DNA from: Planctomycetota bacterium
GTDB lineage: Bacteria; Planctomycetota; JAJSAM01; JAJVHW01
Assembly: GCA_021414065.1 (NCBI GenBank)
Contig: JAIOPE010000110.1
Location: 1-51,086, forward strand
Direction of reading: 5' to 3'
DNA: 51,086 nt
This document shows, in pieces, positions 48,758-51,086 of this stretch. The position numbers and the translations under genes are program-made. The notes under the pieces were generated by a model that saw only the letters and a list, made by a program, of their open reading frames with translations, made no database searches and had not been told where the DNA came from. Positions within the stretch are counted from its first letter, which is position 1. Each line of letters opens with the position of its first letter.

Positions 48758-50359
48758 TCACTTCCGGCGCGGCGTGGCGCGGAGGTCGGTGCCGGGGGGC
48801 GTCGCGGAGAGGCGGACGGCCGGGTGCTTCTCCAGGAAGTAGTCGTGGCTCCACTTGTCGGAGAACAGGATCACCGGGCGCTTCTGCATGTCGGCCGCGA
48901 GGCGCGCGCCGGTGGGGATCATCGCGTCGGTGACCTCGCCCGCGACGACCCAGCGGGACAAGTTCCACGGCGTCGTCTCGAGTCGCGTGGCGGCGCCATA
49001 CTCGTTCAGAAGACGATACTGGAGCACCTCGAACTGGAGCGCGCCGACCGCGCCGAGGAACGGCGCGCGGTACTGCGAATTCTCGAGCTCGAACGACTGC
49101 ATTACGCCTTCCTGCAGCAACTGATCCACGCCCTGGCGGAAGCGTTTGAATTGCGAGGTGTCGGTGCCGTGCAGCCACGCGAAACACTCCGGCGCGAACG
49201 CGGGGATCGCGTCGAAGTGCAGCGTGGGATCCTCCGCAAGCGTGTCGCCGATGTGGAACTCGGGGCGTCCGACGAGTCCGACGACGTCGCCCGGATACGC
49301 GACGTCCACGCTCTCCCGCTCGCGGCCAAACAGCTTGTGAGAGTTTGAGAGGCGGAACCGCTTCCCGGTTCGGGTGTGCGTCACCTGCATGTCGCGCTCG
49401 AACTTGCCGGAGCACACGCGCACGAACGCCAACCGGTCGCGGTGGTGCGGATCGAGGTTCGCCTGGATCTTGAAGACGAAGCCCGAGAAGTCCGGATCCT
49501 CGGGCGACACGAGGCGCGCGCCGGCGGCCCGCGGGAGCGGCGTCGGCGCGAGGTCGAGAAACGTGTCGAGGAGGAGTTGCACGCCGAAGTTGTTCACCGC
49601 GCTGCCGAAGAACACCGGCGACAGCTCGCCCGACAGCACCTTCGCATGGTCGAACTCGGCGCCCGCGCCGTCGAGCAGCGCGAGTTCCTCGGCGGCGCGG
49701 TCCACCGTGACGGGGTCGAGTCGCTCGCGCAGCGCCGGGTCCGACAGACTGTGCACGTGCTCCGGCGCGATGTAGGCGCCGCCGGGCACACGGTCGAACG
49801 CGTGGACCTGCTTCTCCTTCCGGTCATACACGCCGCGGAAGTCGGAGCCGTTGCCGATCGGCCAATTTACGGGATACGTGTGGAGTCCGAGCACCTGCTC
49901 CAGTTCGTCGAGGAGCGACATCGGATCGCGCGACGGCCGGTCGAGTTTGTTGATGAACGTGAAGATCGGCACGCCGCGCTGCCGGCACACCTCGAACAGC
50001 TTGCGCGTCTGCGTCTCCACGCCCTTGCCGGCGTCGATCACCATCACCGCGGAGTCCACCGCCGTGAGCACGCGGTACGTGTCTTCCGAGAAGTCGCGGT
50101 GGCCCGGCGTGTCGAGCAGGTTCACGCAGTACCCGCGGTACTCGAACTGGAGCACAGTCGAACTGATCGAGATGCCGCGCTGCTTCTCGAGTTCCATCCA
50201 GTCGGACGTCGTCGAGCGTCGGTTCTTGCGCGACGTCACCGATCCCGCGAGGTCCACGGCGCCGCCGTAGAGCAGGAACTTCTCGGTGAGCGTGGTCTTG
50301 CCGGCGTCGGGGTGCGAGACGATCGCGAACGTGCGGCGGCGGGCTGTCTGCTGGTCCAT
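48758..50359 (-). CDS. prfC: Peptide chain release factor 3
   Basis: GTPase that recycles release factors 1 and 2 from the ribosome. 533 residues. G1 FAIVSHPDAGKTTLTEKFLL, switch region RRSTTSDWMELEKQRGISI, G3 DTPGHRDFSEDTYRVL, G4 NKLDR, then the RF3-specific parts VYDRKEKQVHAFDRVPGG, FFGSAVNNFGVQLLLDTFLD, FVFKIQANLDPHHRDRLAFV and FLGAVGALQFEVLQYRLLNE. Full length for the family. ATG start. It transcribes leftward, away from the low-complexity right end of the window. Confidence 0.97.
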   Translation of the reverse strand: MDQQTARRRTFAIVSHPDAGKTTLTEKFLLYGGAVDLAGSVTSRKNRRSTTSDWMELEKQRGISISSTVLQFEYRGYCVNLLDTPGHRDFSEDTYRVLTAVDSAVMVIDAGKGVETQTRKLFEVCRQRGVPIFTFINKLDRPSRDPMSLLDELEQVLGLHTYPVNWPIGNGSDFRGVYDRKEKQVHAFDRVPGGAYIAPEHVHSLSDPALRERLDPVTVDRAAEELALLDGAGAEFDHAKVLSGELSPVFFGSAVNNFGVQLLLDTFLDLAPTPLPRAAGARLVSPEDPDFSGFVFKIQANLDPHHRDRLAFVRVCSGKFERDMQVTHTRTGKRFRLSNSHKLFGRERESVDVAYPGDVVGLVGRPEFHIGDTLAEDPTLHFDAIPAFAPECFAWLHGTDTSQFKRFRQGVDQLLQEGVMQSFELENSQYRAPFLGAVGALQFEVLQYRLLNEYGAATRLETTPWNLSRWVVAGEVTDAMIPTGARLAADMQKRPVILFSDKWSHDYFLEKHPAVRLSATPPGTDLRATPRRK

Positions 50360-50800
50360 GGTGCGGTCTCTTCGTGCGTCGGGGGAACTGCGGTCGAGTA
50401 CGGCGAGTCGAGAGGTGGCTTGCGCGCCCGATCGGGAGCGTGCGCGAGCCGGAGCGAGCGACGCGCGGCGCTGCGCGGGCCGCCGCCGCCATCGAATCGG
50501 CGCGGAGGGTCGGGAGCCCCCCGTGGGCCGGACACTGCTGGGCGCCGGCTACGGCGGCGCGAGTTGGGCAGCGCGAAGCACGGCTCCGGCCGGGGCCGGG
50601 CGCGCTGCGCTGAGTACGGTGGATGCGACCCGCTTCACGGAGACGAGTATGCCGGGGGGAAGTACCCCGGGGGGAGGTTCAACCGAGCCACGCGCCGCGC
50701 GACGAAGCAGCGTGCGTCGAACAGTGCGCGGCACCTCGGTGGTCTACGACGCGAACTCTGTGCTAGAGTCTGGCGTCGCACTGATCGGAGGGAACGCTAC
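50360..50800. other. Divergent non-coding region upstream of prfC and a short ORF
   Basis: About 440 bp with no convincing gene; open frames are Arg/Gly-rich shadows. It should hold the prfC promoter (minus strand) and, near the right end, the start signals for the short ORF (GGAGGG at 50787-50792). No strong terminator or palindrome was noticed. Confidence 0.4.
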
Positions 50801-50962
50801 ATGACGAGCCCGGCTGCTGCATCGCGCTCCGTGCCACAACGGTCGCGCGCAAGACTCTCGACTCTCGACTCTCGACTCTCGACTCTCGACTCTCGACTCT
50901 CGACTCTCGACTCTCGACTCTCGACTCTCGCTGAGGGTCAGTCCTCATGCGCGAATCCTTAA
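50801..50962 (+). CDS. Short ORF built around a heptanucleotide repeat
   Basis: 53 residues from an ATG with a good ribosome site (GGAGGG, 8 nt away). The first 17 residues are ordinary; then the DNA repeat gives LSTLDSR repeats, followed by AEGQSSCANP and a stop. One other frame after the tract runs about 20 codons to TAA, and the third stops at once, so there is no long downstream gene that slippage would switch on in this sequence. It may be a leader peptide or a non-coding tract that happens to be open. Confidence 0.35.
   Translation: MTSPAAASRSVPQRSRARLSTLDSRLSTLDSRLSTLDSRLSTLAEGQSSCANP
50853..50929 (+). repeat. Eleven perfect GACTCTC heptamers
   Basis: A 77-bp uninterrupted array with 7-bp period. 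Since seven is not a multiple of three, loss or gain of one unit shifts the frame of the short ORF it lies in. The reverse strand is (GAGAGTC)n. Confidence 0.97.
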
Positions 50963-51062
50963 GGAATCGGCCGCGCCGGAGTTCTTGTCGTAAGTCGTGG
51001 CAGGGCCCAGCGTTAGACTTGCGTGTACCACCACTACAGGTCCGCGCAAAAGGCCCCACCAC

Positions 51063-51086
51063 ATGCCCAAGACTACCCGCGTCCTC
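51063..51086 (+). CDS. Start of a gene cut by the window edge
   Basis: An ATG followed by PKTTRVL runs off the end. The upstream 100 bp are less GC-rich, with a TCCTTAAGGA palindrome near 50957-50966, consistent with a promoter region. Nothing can be said about the product. Confidence 0.35.

Noticed and set aside
50853..50929. CRISPR or iteron origin
   Set aside because: A pure 7-bp microsatellite without spacers, AT-rich region or replication gene; a simple sequence repeat fits better.

Overview
This is a high-GC bacterial chromosome segment. I infer a planctomycete-like organism. The basis is two ECF sigma factor operons, giant alanine-rich coiled-coil proteins next to a DUF4175-like membrane protein, secreted proteins with alpha/alpha-toroid (prenyltransferase/squalene-oxidase-type) repeats, a PDZ-toroid protein and an FGE/SUMF1-like protein. 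This assignment is by gene content only; no rRNA or tRNA gene was seen.

Layout. 1-1480 is a decayed accessory patch: an XRE regulator cut by the window edge, a remnant of an AlbA_2/AAA_4 (schlafen-like) protein, and a truncated RhuM-family gene with an internal 54-bp duplication. 1482-3252 is an ECF sigma factor operon with a small membrane protein and signal peptidase I. 3422-13966 is a second, seven-gene ECF operon: sigma factor, zinc-finger/FecR anti-sigma, DUF4175-like membrane protein, two exported helical proteins and an exported toroid protein, most joined by 1-4 nt overlaps. 14109-21676 has an HI0933-family flavoprotein, a formiminotransferase-cyclodeaminase fusion, a membrane-anchored helical-repeat protein and a large propeller/HExxH peptidase. 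21686-24341 is pgsA (minus strand) and a cytosine-5 methyltransferase coupled to a probable restriction endonuclease. 24496-31385 is a housekeeping run (gspK, DAHP synthase, tpiA, secG, yicC, gmk, rpoZ, and CoaC and CoaB as separate genes). 31518-34633 holds a secreted GH18 chitinase-like enzyme and an outer-membrane barrel. 34924-40087 holds FtsK followed by an FtsK-like protein that keeps the membrane and gamma domains but has no motor. 40194-50359 has an FGE-like protein, a PDZ-toroid protein, an ArsR regulator, a glycine-zipper lipoprotein, a CoA-type Nudix hydrolase, two secreted paralogues, rsmG, pruA and prfC. The right end has a short ORF with eleven GACTCTC heptamers and the start of another gene.

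The most unusual signals are: (1) the motorless FtsK paralogue; (2) a dispersed repeat with an indel-free 68-bp core, present six times plus a partial copy, sitting next to the 3' ends of genes, forming a tandem array between two convergent genes, flanked once by an 82-bp direct duplication, and once lying inside an anti-sigma gene without breaking its frame; (3) two genes that appear to start with CTG inside a CTGA overlap; (4) a heptanucleotide tract in a short ORF; (5) a compact restriction-modification pair.
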